The notes: generated from the letters alone by a model not told the origin. 64,000 nucleotides of DNA from Chaetoderma sp. LZ-2023a (GCA_034401795.1 CM067360.1:124785901-124849900), one strand, 5' to 3'; shown: positions 44,400 to 56,534, counted from the first letter of the stretch. Translations and numbers: made by a program.

Positions 44400-45660
44400 A
44401 ATTGTACCATCAGTTAACACTATAAACAGCTGAAATAATTCTCGGAATTAACCTTTCGCGCCATTCCTATCTCTGCAGTTATTCTAGGATATACATGTAA
44501 TGCGCCATTGTTGCCCAAGACATGCCAAATTTATACTACCACGCCACATACAACGTGCCAAATTTATATTGTGGCGACGTAAAAACGAACATCTTATCCC
44601 AAAACTTCTTTTCAAACTTTAGTCCGAACAACGACCGTGTAACATAAGACGCATAAAATCTCTATTGCAATTATGTATTGAAAGAAATGACCTCTTACCA
44701 CGATTGTTCTCTTTAGAATCATACGAAATGATGGCTTTCAGATAACTCCAGATTAGCCTTTGTAAACAGATATTGTATATACCGGCTAGATCGCTCAGGA
44801 CCCTCTAAAAAGTGTCATTTTAGAGTTCAGTATTATCTCCCCAAATGCAGTCTCCAAAATATATTTTTGTTACTAAACCTATTATGTAGTCGTGATTTAC
44901 TGAACCCACGTCACCGGCTGTCACGACAACTAGTCCCATAGTCATGACAGCGAGAGTATGCGCATGAGCAATCTAGTCAATATATTAATATCTATGGTTG
45001 TAAAACTGACTTTGAAACATTTTTCATTCCGACAAGACTTGACAAAGAATGACGCTTTATCAACAATGTGTAGTGTCATTTTTTTACTTTACATTTGTTA
45101 TACATGTATCGGTACATGTACATGTGCTAGGGTACCTACATGTTTATCATTAAATTGGCGTGTTATGGCCAGACAAAACATAGCACGCATTACTAAAATT
45201 GTAGCGCACAAACCGCATCTACTGGCCCTCTTTTAAAATGTAGTTTTCCGTAAAAGCGTGATTTAACGCGAATACCTTTTGGCGCGAGGAAAAAAAAAAT
45301 GCTCGCCATTGAGACTGTTTTTGTCCGCTTGGGAAATTTCAGCGCATTCTGGTCACGAAATATATTTAAAGTTGGCTGCAGTTGGTACTGTAAATGCTAA
45401 TTAATTGAAAGCTTTCATTATAGATATTTCAATTTCAGAACAATCACACATTTTTTTCAGTGTTTTAGGAAGAAACATCTTTCCTTCAAATTATCTTTAT
45501 AATATTCAAAATTTGGGTTTGAAAGTGTTAAAATAAGGCGATAATTAAGCAGTACGCTGGTTAAAGAATAATTTTGTTATCATGCTGTGAGTATAGTACA
45601 GATCATATATAACTAAACTATTTCACTGACAAATTACTGAAAAATTAAATTCGCTATGAT
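44400..45660. other. Unassigned AT-rich intron stretch
   Basis: Short open frames only; no splice-supported exon or known repeat recognised. Confidence 0.4.
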
Positions 45661-45670
45661 ATAAAACCTC

Positions 45671-45778
45671 ATGCTGAATATTTTGAAATTAATTTGACTG
45701 AAAGCCACTGCTGCTTTGCTGCCTAAAGCAGCAGCGTCTTCCAGTTAAATTAAGTTGTAAATATGCAACAACTTTCAT
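45671..45778. repeat. MITE family B copy
   Basis: GCTGAATATTTTGAAATT arm; centre has the palindrome 'ctgctttgctgcctaaagcag'. Confidence 0.8.
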
Positions 45779-45821
45779 GTATGGTTGCCTTGAGAATGAG
45801 ATATGGGAAAAATAAGACACT

Positions 45822-45900
45822 GTTGAATATTTTGGGCATAATTGGTTTGGCAGACAGCAATGCCTTCCAATCCATCTATGACAAAAATATTCAACAAAAC
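45822..45900. repeat. MITE family B, variant copy
   Basis: CTGTTGAATATTTTGGGC and AAAAATATTCAACAAA, with ATTGGTTTGGCAG in place of the usual inner arm. Confidence 0.7.
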
Positions 45901-46914
45901 ATTTCTTACTAATTGTTTTGGAAATATTAAGTTATTTCTGAGCTGTACTGTAAACGGTTTAGTACGAAAGCAATTCACAACGCAGAGGACCAAATAGACA
46001 GAACAAACTGTACATGAGCAGCAGGATTTCTACCCACCCAAAACCGTAGCCCACTCATCCACCACCACCCACACACAACTAATACATAATGAGCAAACAA
46101 CTGTCAAACCTGTCTATAAACGATACTCAAATTAGCAAGAAGTTTTAGTATATGAATTGATCTCGCTGAAACATGATTGATGACATCTTGTCATGCATAT
46201 GTTTATCATTGTACCAAATGTTAACTAAATGACTTGTGTCTAGCCATTTTCAGGTTATTCAGCGAAAAACATTTTCATTGTTTGAATGAAATTTATGTCT
46301 ATCACAGGAAATAAATCTAGGAGTATAAAAAGTGGCCACCAAAAGAAAGATGGGTCACTAAAGACACATGGTCACAATTGTAATGGCAAAGTTGTTGTGG
46401 TTCATGTAAGGGTATGTTGATGGGTTTTTTTGACATGCAGCGACTTGCAGTAATGCAGGGGGGTTACCAATCAGGATGATTGATGCCGATTGGATTCAGT
46501 GTGCAACTGATGGATCCAATAAGATTCACATTTCTTCCGAGGGACAGTGGTTGCATTATTGTCGGGAGCGTGTGGGAGTACTTAGATGGTCCGCTAGAGA
46601 ACGTTGGTGTGGTGCTGACCAGGAAGGTTGAAGTCTGACGAGACAGGTGTGTTTCTGTTAGTTTTAATATCACCAATGCGTTCTTTACACCGGATTTGAT
46701 ATTTTCTGAGTTCCCCCGACGTATTGCTTCTGACATTTTTTCTTTAAGACAGTTCATCATAACACCAAAACATCTTAACCCTTTGGCCAAGAAAATTGAC
46801 ATTTTTGCTAAGTGAATGTTAAAGGGCAACACTTTGAAACTGTCACCCATTAGATGTTAATTTAAAACAAGTTTTAGTGAAACTCAATATATGCCCGCAG
46901 GCATACTTGTTTGA

Positions 46915-47640
46915 GGAATGCTAAATGTGAACAGTTTATCTTTGATAAATGACACTTCGTCGATCCCTAAAACATCTACTTAACAAAAAATTACAAAAAA
47001 TTGTGAGTGCAGGTTCAAAACTCTTCGAGATCTCGACAGGATAAGAAAATGTTGACAAATTTTAGCTTTTCAAGGGAGATAACTCTGGAAATCATGACAC
47101 TTCGTCTATCCCTAACACATCTGGTGGAAAAAAAATTGTGAGTAGGTTCAAAACTCAGAGATATGGCTCGGACAAGAAACTTTTGATGAATCTTAGCTTT
47201 ACAAGGGAGATAGCTCTGGAAAATATAGGCAGATTTTTCCGAGACGAAATCATTGCACTTCGTTTATCCCTAACACATCTGCTGAAACAAAAAATTGAGT
47301 AGGTTCAATTTTACCTTTTCAGATAAATCTGCCAAATATGGGCAGACTTTGCCGAAATGAACTCATTGCACTTTGTCTATCCGTAACACATCTGCTGGAC
47401 AAAAAATTGTGAGTGTAGGTTTAAAATTCTTTGAGATATGGCTCGGACCAAAAAATTTTGACAAATTTTAGCTTTTCAGGGGCGATAACGCGGGCAAATA
47501 CGGCTGGATTTTGCCGAAACAAAATCATTGCACTCCGTCTATCCCTAACACATCCGCTGAAAAAAATTGAATGTAGGTGCAAACTCTTCGAGATCTGCTC
47601 CGGACAAGAAATTAGACGGATGGACAGACATTTAATAAGC
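46915..47640 (+). repeat. Tandem array, five diverged units of 110-160 bp
   Basis: CACTTCGTCTATCCCTAA-like text recurs near 46951, 47098, 47257, 47369 and 47531, each followed by ACACATCTGCTG and AAAAAATTGTGAGT. Confidence 0.8.
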
Positions 47641-47884
47641 AATTTTTCTTGACCAGATTTGACCATTAAAGGGACCAGTGCAGAGGGCAGTTTTGGACGG
47701 CCTTAAAATGCACACAGTTTAAAGCAATAGTATCTTGAGTCCAGAAAGTAGGCAACTGCATAGACAGCTTTGACTACAATATGGTAAACATTAAGATAAA
47801 ATAACAGTTCAATTAATTATCCTACAACCACTGAACGTATAACAGGTAAAGCATGCATCATAGTTATAGAAAGCTGCTTCATAC

Positions 47885-47998
47885 CCTGTGGTGCTGATGG
47901 TCCTTGTCCAGCAGGAGGACCTGGTGGACCGGCGGGTGGTGACCCATATCCAGCAGCTCCTGGAAAGGCACCGGGAGGGCCTCCAACTGGCTGACCAC
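47885..47998 (-). CDS. DAZAP1: DAZAP1-like RNA-binding protein, inner exon (114 nt)
   Basis: The acceptor ATATGTAG precedes G47998 on the minus strand, and the donor CAGG|GTATGA follows 47885. Phase 1 at both ends, 38 codons. It encodes GGQPVGGPPGAFPGA, then AGYGSPPAGPPGPPAG and QGPSAPQG, a Pro/Gly-rich low-complexity piece fitting the DAZAP1 tail. With the 43.6-kb exon it forms the pair enclosed by the inverted long TIR elements. Skipping either or both keeps the frame. Confidence 0.75.
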
Positions 47999-48029
47999 CT
48001 ACATATTTGAACAGACTTATTAATGGCTT

Positions 48030-48240
48030 GCTTAACTCTTTATTGGTCATGATTTGTTAAGAAAATTAAAATTTTGGCTTTGTGACTAGCAATTTGCAGG
48101 TCAAGCGAATTTTTGAAAATTTACTACTGGAATAACTGTCTCAGTTACAGAGTCGGTCATTTCAGTAGTAAATTTTTTTAAATAGTTTCTTGGTCCTCAA
48201 GACCATTGCAGCTACCGGTTTGGACCAGTAAAGGGTCAAT
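48030..48240. repeat. MITE family A copy
   Basis: CTACTGGAATAACTGTCTC faces ACAGAGTCGGTCATTTCAG; 'accagtaaagggtcaat' end. A Tc1 sits immediately to its right. Confidence 0.75.
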
Positions 48241-48254
48241 ATTATCTATTTATA

Positions 48255-49913
48255 TACACCTGTGCAAAAGTTAAGCACCAGCAAAAACAATAGAACGTAG
48301 AAACATGATGGTACAACTAGGCTGCCATACTTTTTGTCCCCGCGTTAGCTGACATAATTCCAAGTACGAAATGCACATGCATGCATGACTTCACGCCGCT
48401 TGATGTCCGTGCGTGGCGGGAAACAGCACACGTGTTCAGTTATGTAAAAGTCCAGTTTGAGGTGTAGAACATTACATACAGATTTAGGCGACAAGATTAG
48501 GAATTTTGTGTTCATGACCGTGGTTTATTTGTACAGAGAGAATTAGCTCTTGATTGTGAACCGCTATGGCAAGACGAAGGTTAAGTGATCGTGTGAAATG
48601 GCAAATCATAGGCATGCATACCACTGGTATGTCATGCAGAGAGATTGGCAGACAGCTGAACATTAACCATACTGTAATCAGTCGTTTGATTGCAAAACAT
48701 GGGCAAACTAACGAGATGAAGGACAGGCCTAGATCTGGAATACCGAAGAAGACTACTGCCCGTGATGATCGAGCCCTAGTACGCCTTGTTAGGAGATCTC
48801 CATTCACCAACAGCAGAGTGCTCAGCCAGCAATGGGAAACGCGCAATAGAGTGTCAATGTCTACCGTCAAAAGGAGACTGTATGCTGCTGGCATGAAAGC
48901 TAGGAGACCTGTCAGACGTCCTCTCCTCACTGCACACCACAAAGAGGAGCGTCTGAGGTGGTGCAACGAAAGAAGACACTGGAACATGAGATCCTGGAGA
49001 CGGGTACACTGGTCCGATGAAAGTCGGTTCCTGCTTCATGCCACAGATGGTCGAACTCGTGTATGGAGGTCCAGACGCACGGCGTACGACCAACGTAACA
49101 TCATGGAAGAAGTTCCATTTGGTGGAGGTTCTGTTATGATATGGGGGTGCATCTCATTTGATTGTAAGCTGGATCTGTTGACTGTACCTGGAACACTAAA
49201 TGGACAAAGATATCAAGATTCCATACTGGATAGAGTTGTGGTCCCTCATTTTGTAAATCATGCACCTGGAACCCACCCTATATTCATGGATGACAACGCC
49301 CGACCACATCGTGCTAGAGCTGTGCATGAATACCTCCGCCAGAATGCCATCGAAACCCTACCATGGCCAGCAAGGAGCCCTGACATGAACCCTATTGAGC
49401 ATATCTGGGACATTCTGGGAAACATGGTGAGAAGGAGGGATCCTCCTGTGCAGAACCTACAGGAATTAACAGACGCACTCCATCTTGAATGGTAACGAAT
49501 ACCACAATGGCGTATCAGTCGGTTGGTGACCAGCATGAGATGTCGTGTCCAGGCCGTCATCCAGGCACAAGGTGGATATACCCGGTATTAATAATGAGTG
49601 TCTCAAACTCGTGCACAGATGTTAAACTTCGTTTTCAGACACCATTAATGACAATCTAGCCACGTGTGTCAACTGTAGGGCAATAGTTGTCAGTTGTGTC
49701 AACGTAACCATATTCAGGCCTCGTTTTCAAGTTCAAACAAAAACATAGTGTTTCCCCACCATCATAATCAGCATTCCTCTAGTTGCATTATTACCTCTTG
49801 CACTAAGATGGATGGGTACATAAATGTTTATGCTATTGCTTTCTTCATAGCACATGAATATACCCTCGCATGTGCGTAAAAATAGGGTGGTGCTTAACTT
49901 TTGCACAGGTGTA
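48255..49913 (+). mobile_element. Tc1/mariner element, copy 2
   Basis: 1,659 bp, nearly identical to copy 1 in the same orientation, with the same 26-bp ends flanked by TA. Differences include a 2-base deletion near 49745 and a stop in the transposase. It lies in the intron between the 57.4- and 47.9-kb exons, in the spacer between the long TIR elements. Confidence 0.95.
48566..49591 (+). pseudogene. Tc1-type transposase, truncated by a stop
   Basis: Same frame as copy 1 but a C-to-T change makes codon 310 TAA (49493-49495), removing the last 32 residues. The DD34E triad and both helix-turn-helix parts remain upstream. Other changes include R12W, V51M and R59I; the last alters the GRPR-like motif, so DNA binding may be weakened. 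After the stop the old frame continues open to 49591. Probably inactive, though its ends could still be moved by copy 1's protein. Confidence 0.9.
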
Positions 49914-50150
49914 TAGCTATATCTACAATATATATTCTTAAATATTAACAACATTTAAGAAAGAAGCAAGTTCAGCTCCGTTTCAAAATTATTTGTCAAT
50001 CGTTACTTTTATATCCTCTTATTTTAACAAGAATTTGCTGCATATTTGATCCAAATCTAATTTAAGAGTTCCTGTTGTCATAGGAAGCAAGGTTTTTCAG
50101 TCAAATTAGTTCAAAATATTTTGCAAAACGGAAAGAGCTGCCTATTTCCA

Positions 50151-50382
50151 TTGACCCTTTAACACTTGAATTTCTTCAGCAAAATTTCAATTGTCTCAGA
50201 AAATGGTCATTTGCAGAGCAAGACTATTTTTGAAATGTTACCACTGGAATGACTGGCTCTGCTTATCAAGCAAGTCATTCCAGTGGTAAATTTTCAAAAA
50301 GCGTTCTCTTGGTCTGCAAATGTTCATTTCTCAAGACCACTACAAAAGTGATTTTTGGCTGATATGAGTGTTAAAGGGTTAA
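50151..50382. repeat. MITE family A copy with both ends
   Basis: GACCCTTTAACACTTGAA to GAGTGTTAAAGGGTTAAA; core ACTGGCTCTGCTTATCAAG. Confidence 0.9.
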
Positions 50383-50564
50383 ACGTGGCGTCGTTATTCC
50401 TATCCAATAGTATCAGCCACCAGCAACACACTATCTAATGGAGGATGCCCGTTTTAGCCATGCCCTGATCTCTAGCCAAGCGTCATCCAGGCTTTGCTCG
50501 TGTTGTGATCGATTGATCCCTCCAATCTCTGAATCTCAATTTCCAGAAAACTATACATCTAAGC

Positions 50565-50648
50565 TGTTGAATATTTTGAAACTAATTAGACTGTGTGCAC
50601 CAGACAGGCAGCAATGGCGTCTGGTCAAATTTGCTTAATTCAACAGCA
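50565..50648. repeat. MITE family B copy
   Basis: CTGTTGAATATTTTGAAACT arm; centre 'caggcagcaatgg'; far arm decayed to TTAATTCAACAG. Confidence 0.75.
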
Positions 50649-53052
50649 TGTTTATTAAATGGTAGACACACTTCACACACGACTTAGTCTGTCATCAATT
50701 CAGTGTTAGTCACAACACTAGCTACAGTACAGATCTTAGTTAGCTTTACTTAAACGCATCCTAAAGCTCGTTTAAAACGCGTCTGCATGGCGTCATTTTC
50801 TCGTAGTGATTTGCTTAGACATAGCGCGTTTGGCAAAATCTCAATACGCATCTTGAATTTTATCTTGACGGGTTGAAATTTTGACACTACGGGTTTGACA
50901 TTTTGAATGACGGGTTTACCTTTTTGCCCTACGCGTTTGGTAGCGTTTGAAAATTTTACGATAAATTAAACGCGCCATCAATTCCAAACGCGGTTCTCCG
51001 GTTCTTTCGACGAGTCCTATGGCTAGAAGCAAACGGGTACTCGGTTCCTAGTCTAGGCAGAACCGCTTATCAGTACATGTTTCCTCCGTACATGTATCTC
51101 ACGTGCTTTGCAAACTTTTGAGCGATTCGTACAGCAGATTTTAACTTATTTATGTCAATTTGTGGATGGATTTATCAGAAGATGTATTTAATTTAGTGTT
51201 TCTTCCCGGGATTCGTCTAATTTCTGCGTTTTTATAGTGAAAATCTTGATATATCTGATGCCGAATGGACAATCGTCTTGAACTGGAACACCATTCCATT
51301 CTGATGACGTCATCGCGTATATATTTAACCTCGTTATCTTTGATTGGCAGAGATATTGTTGGAAAAGCCATCAATGGCAAATCTGATTGGTTGAACTAAT
51401 CTCATGACGCTTTGACAGTTGTGTACTATTAGACGACAGTAAAAAAGCAACATAACCTAAACAATGATTTCCAGACTTTGGCTGTGATCTGGACAAAAAC
51501 CAAGTTGGATCCAGATTGGGTACAAATTTTAACCTATGGATATATCGGAAACAAACTGGTCAGATTGTGCTCAAATTTTAATAAAGGAGGTTGTGTGATC
51601 ATACATTAAGATTTAACAACCCTGGAAGTGATCAAAAGAAAAATTATAGGCTGTGGGTTACAATCTCTGATAACTTGGATCTGTCTGACGATGGAAAGTA
51701 AGTGATAACTAGATTGTTTGGTCGATGGCGTGTCATAGCAATCGACCACATTCACTACCCCAAGGGAGGAGCCAAATGTAATACCAGAAATGTGGCTGCA
51801 ATGCAACCATGACAGCAATGAACTCTGATGATTGACTTCAAAGATAAAAATAAATTTAGAAGGCTTATCAACAAGGGGGCCATGGGCCAGTAACGGTATC
51901 CTGGACGGTGTATGGCAATAAGGTCTGCCAGCAGAGAAGGCTGCTACTATGTCAAAAAAGGATGCCTATAAAATATACTGAGTATGTACATACCTATCTA
52001 TCTATCAATCAAAACTTTTCAAAATAGTCAGTAGGTTGCCTGTATACCCGTATCTAATTTCCACTTCCTATTTTTCTTTTGAGATGAGGCGGACATAGAG
52101 GCGAACTGTCAAAATATCTCATCTGATGACGGTTGTTGCTAAGCACAGAATTATAAAAAAAAATTCTGAATAGAAGTTCTAGCGCCAACTACTGCAGAAT
52201 CCTTCCGCCAAATTTGGATATAATCCACCAAGCGGTCATGGAGAATATGCATTTTGGCAATTTATGTCCAGCCAACTAGGGTTGCAATCTGTCAAGCGGT
52301 TAATGAGGAGTAGTGTTTTGACAATTTCTGCTAAATTTTTCATAAAGTCAGATTTTCACACAAAAATTGACCAATCAAAATCATGTATGCATGTTCGGAA
52401 GCCGAAAGCATTAGGGTCCTTCCAGCCAAATTAGTTTGAAATCCACCAAGCGGTTAATGTATGTATGAGACACGGCATACCACAATGATGTTCTGGCCTA
52501 AAGGTCAAAATCACTGATACACGTGGCAACCATCTGCTGTCCGCCATCCACCCGTCAACTTATGTTTTTAAACATAAGTTGATGGAGGGATGGCGGACAG
52601 CAAATGGTTGCATGCGTATCAGTGATTTTGACCTTTTGGCCAGAACATCATTGTGTGATGCCGTGTCATTATAAGGAGGCATGTCCAAGTTTAGGACCAG
52701 TATGATCAACCAAACATGAGATATAAACAGAAAAGTTGAGCTAAACTCAAATTAGATGCTGCTGGCCGACGTGCATGGTATCACAATAGCTCATTTTACT
52801 TCGTAGGCGAGATAAAAATGGCCTCTTGCACTCTATAGTAACCTACAACATTTGTTTGAATTCCATCCACCGCTTTCGGAGGAGTTACATTACACAGAGA
52901 CTGGCGTGGATCGCTGTGAAAAATCTGGAGGTCTTAAGGGGAAATGATCTGTGAGAGCAGGGCTTAAAATTAACATGAGCGCGAGGTTAGCAGAAATTGA
53001 CCAGGGCTAGTACAATTTGTAACTGACATACCCAATGGTAACAATTTTACAT

Positions 53053-53215
53053 GTCAACTTTTAATGGTCATGGTGGTAAAAAAATTCCTCTACTGTGAGC
53101 AGAACAAGACGACTATTTTGGAAATTTACCGGTAGAATGACTGGCTCGATAATTGAGCCAGTCATTTCAGTGGTAAAATTAAAAAAATAGTCTTCCCTTG
53201 GTCTGCAAAGATGTG
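53053..53215. repeat. MITE family A copy inside the long TIR element
   Basis: AATGACTGGCTCGATAATTG facing GAGCCAGTCATTTCAG; counterpart of the copy at 40.56-40.74 kb. Confidence 0.85.
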
Positions 53216-53311
53216 TAGGCCTATAGCAGAACAAGGTAGTTAAAGTAAGTAAAGCTCCAGCTTTACAACCCTTTACTGTCCAATATTTGTCAAGAAAATG
53301 TAAATTTCTGC

Positions 53312-53777
53312 TGAACCCTTTAATGGGTAAATTTGGTCGCGAAAATTCCAATTGTCTCATAAAATGTCAATTTGCTGATCAAGAGTATTCCGGGAGCCAG
53401 TCATTCCAGTGATAAATTTTCAAAAATAGTATTCTCTTAGTCAGCAAAAGGGCATTTCTCAGGAACACTGCAGAGGCTGGTTATGGCTGATTTGAGCATT
53501 AAAGGGTTAATAAATGCCCATTTGCAAGCCAAGGCAATTTTTTAACATTTAGAACTGTAATGATTAGCTTGGTTATCAAGCCTGTTATTCCAGTGGTAAA
53601 ATCCTAAAGTAGTCTTCTCTTGGCCTGCAAATGGTCATTTCTCAAGACAATTTGATTTCAGAGGCCAGTTTTGACCACTCACTGAGTCACGGCAAAAAAT
53701 AATTCTTGTTCTGCATATGGACATTTCTCAAGGCCACCACACAACATGTTTTCACCAGCTAGAGTGTTAAAGGGTCA
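53312..53777. repeat. MITE family A, two adjacent copies
   Basis: ACCCTTTAATGGGTAAAT to GAGCATTAAAGGGTTAA, then a second with GCTTGGTTATCAAGCC and end GTGTTAAAGGGTCAA. Counterpart of 36.95-37.34 kb. Confidence 0.8.
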
Positions 53778-54014
53778 ATTGCTAAAATGTACAATTCTTA
53801 TAACAGTGACTAACTACTAACTCTTGGTATGTTATTGGTATATCTAATCATGTTAGTTAGAGCTAATTCAATATAACAAACTTTAACAGTTAATTAAATT
53901 CAAATGGCACAAATGATCATGGTGAATGCACCAAAATAACCCAAACTTCAGGGCAAACTCTTTGTCACTGATTGGAGAAGTTCACTCAATCTGTAGTGTA
54001 CCAGCTTCAAGTTC

Positions 54015-54161
54015 ATCTTCAAGTCTTTCCAGTAGTGGTGGCTTCCTCATCGTCAAACATGTCATCATCAGAAGATTCACTGTCCCACACATTAGCTGTC
54101 TCACCATTACTATCAGTGTCTGATTCCACGTTTACAACGCCACGATGAGTGATATTTGGTT
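54015..54161 (-). CDS. Acidic ORF piece of the long TIR element (right copy)
   Basis: The minus strand reads GVVNVESDTDSNGETAN, then SESSDDDMFDDEEATTT, ending at the same TGA as the left copy. Frame and stop are kept between copies, with changes at several residues. Function unknown. Confidence 0.3.
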
Positions 54162-54290
54162 TAAAATATATGGCACAATATATAGCCAGTAATATACTAT
54201 ATACATATACTGTTAGGCCCTATGACCTGACAGCGGCTGTTATGGTCATACGCCGCCCTCAGACTTTAGCGTAGAAATCAAACACATTAT

Positions 54291-54620
54291 TCATAGTTTC
54301 GCACATCCGGGCATCTTGAATTCGGCCGCCATTAAAGTTGGGGAAACTTACTACATGCTAAAGAGGACTGCCCATACAAACTCATTGTTTACATTTTCCT
54401 TGATGTTCAAACCATTAAATCCTGTGTCTGAGATTCTGTAATAACCCTGTCAGGTATCAGAAAACATGAAATCATGAGTGAATTTCGCAATATATTAAAA
54501 AAAATGTAATTAAGGTTTAACGGCCCATTGCTCGTAATGTTAAATTAGCCCCTCTGAAAATGGCGTATCTCCCAGGGTATTATGGGAAATTTGATTGTGA
54601 TGACGTCATTGTGATTCTAT
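54291..54620. mobile_element. Short insertion in the right copy of the long TIR element
   Basis: About 330 bp absent from the left copy, where 'acacataatacagggtgg' (as complement) is continuous. Ends are inverted: TATTCATAG on the left and CTATGAATA on the right, then ATAATACAGGG. The interior holds GGGCATCTTGAATTCGGC and TGATGACGTCATTGTG. A MITE-like insertion; the exact target duplication is unclear. Confidence 0.6.
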
Positions 54621-55720
54621 GAATATAATACAGGGTGGGAATATCGCCTCCAACAAGGGAGTACACAAAAATATGTTATTTTCTAAACAGTTGACGCCAT
54701 CTTTGCTAGATCTGATTAAATATACGTGTGTTCTCGACCAATCAGACGGTGATACCCGTTGCCGAAAACTTGTAATAACGTTATGTACTCGGATACTCCT
54801 GGAGTGAGTTCAGGAAGGTGAACGTTCGCGTTCTACGCGGTACAGTGTTCAGTATATAATAGAAAACGTTTTTCGCTGTCCTGAACGCACATCAGGCACG
54901 GGTAAAACAACAATGTACGCATGTGCATGTCTATGTAAAAGCGGAGATTTTCGGTTACATATTATGTATGAAATAGCGAGATCGAAAGCAACCGAATGTC
55001 AGGTTTGCAGATTTTGTAAATCGCTTCCATTTCCGTTATAAGACAAATTTGGCATAACACACTAGCTGCAACTGGTGCATATACTGTTCTAAAAAGTTAT
55101 GCCTATTACGTCGGCTCGAATTAGACCATATTGTAATAAACCCATTTCAGAGAATATCTTGGTTTATTCATCCCGATTTCAAAAGAAATTGTGGATTGAA
55201 AATTTATTAAAATATACGCAGTCATCACACTAGCTTCATACTCAGTAAAGAATACCCAGGTGCGGAGTTCACACACGTCCATTTTATACAAAATTAGGAT
55301 TGATTACGATGATGACATTTCGACAATTATCATTTACAGCCACAAAAAAGCTAAAGGCGGTGCATGTACTTAACACATATACAGCTCCAATTGCAATTTA
55401 AATTTACATGTACGGGTCCTTGACAGACTATAGACCGATTCCACTTTATGTTTAATGACGCGTAGTAAGAATCTTTGTAGCGTTAATGAATACATTTGAT
55501 TGCGCGTTTGACTATTTCCGTGACGGGTTTAAAATATTTCATGATACGTTTAACATATTGTAGGACGGGTTAGACTATCCGTTAGACGTTATAAAATAAA
55601 TAAAATGCGTTTGGTGTTTGCCACGCCTGGAAACGCTACGAGGTTTTGACGCGTTAAAGACGCATTTTTGTTTTGTTTTTGCTTCATCAAACAGTAAAGC
55701 TAACTAAGGTCTGTACTGTA

Positions 55721-56530
55721 CGTCATACAGGACCTAATTGATTGACGTCACTAGTTGTTTATGACGTCATTTGATTGATGGATAAAGTGGAAGGAATCCG
55801 CCGCACATTTACACTACCTTCAAAACATGTTTAGCCTTGTTTTCACCTGCAAGTATGATACCCGGGCAGGGATAGAAATAAGGAATTCTTTCGACATGCT
55901 CACTGTGCATGGAAAATCAGGATTTTAGCCTAACATAAATGGACAAATATTTTTATCACCGAGAAAAATGTATCTGCATTTTGTGCAGACAGGATTGTAA
56001 CTGCACATGTAATCATGGACCAGTCATTCATTACTTGCATTGTGCATGTAAAAAGCCCTTATTTTGATCCGCGATCCCGGGAACAGGCTCTAGATCATCA
56101 CTATCCTTTGTCTAGAGGATAGTGTTGGTCTGATCATCCAGCATTTTGGTCATTCGCCATTCTCTTATACAGCATTACTTTGATCATGTTCAAGACACGA
56201 ACATTTCACATATCGAGTAGCAAATGTTGTCTCCAAAGGAGCTATCTACCCATTCATTGTTTATCGCTATCTGTCCTGCATATATCTGATAATTAGCGTC
56301 CATCGAGAGTCCAGACAACGCAACCTATTGATAGCTATTCAATATATTCATAGGCCTTTGCCTGAAAATCATCTTCCAATTATAATCATAACTCATTTTT
56401 TGTGACTCAGTTTGGCAACATTTAGATTTTCCTGCCTGAGACTAAATACTTAACCTACAGTACAACCCATAAATAAGTGAACATCTTTCTAAATCAAAAA
56501 GAAATTACAATTTTGAACACGGTGTAAGAA
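55721..56530. other. Unassigned intron stretch
   Basis: No coding trace or known repeat recognised. Confidence 0.4.
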
Positions 56531-56534
56531 AATG

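Larger units (their letters stand above)
50723..55720 (-). mobile_element. Long TIR element, right copy (5.0 kb)
   Basis: Starts TACAGTACAGATCTTAG and ends with the complement of TACAGTACAGACCTTAG, so the terminal repeats extend at least 27 bases with GTTAGCTTTACT. It is the inverse counterpart of 28798-43338. It carries its own about 330-bp insertion at 54291-54620. No transposase recognised; it contains an acidic frame, TATA-like sites and subterminal repeats at both ends. It lies in the intron between the 57.4- and 47.9-kb exons. Confidence 0.75.
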
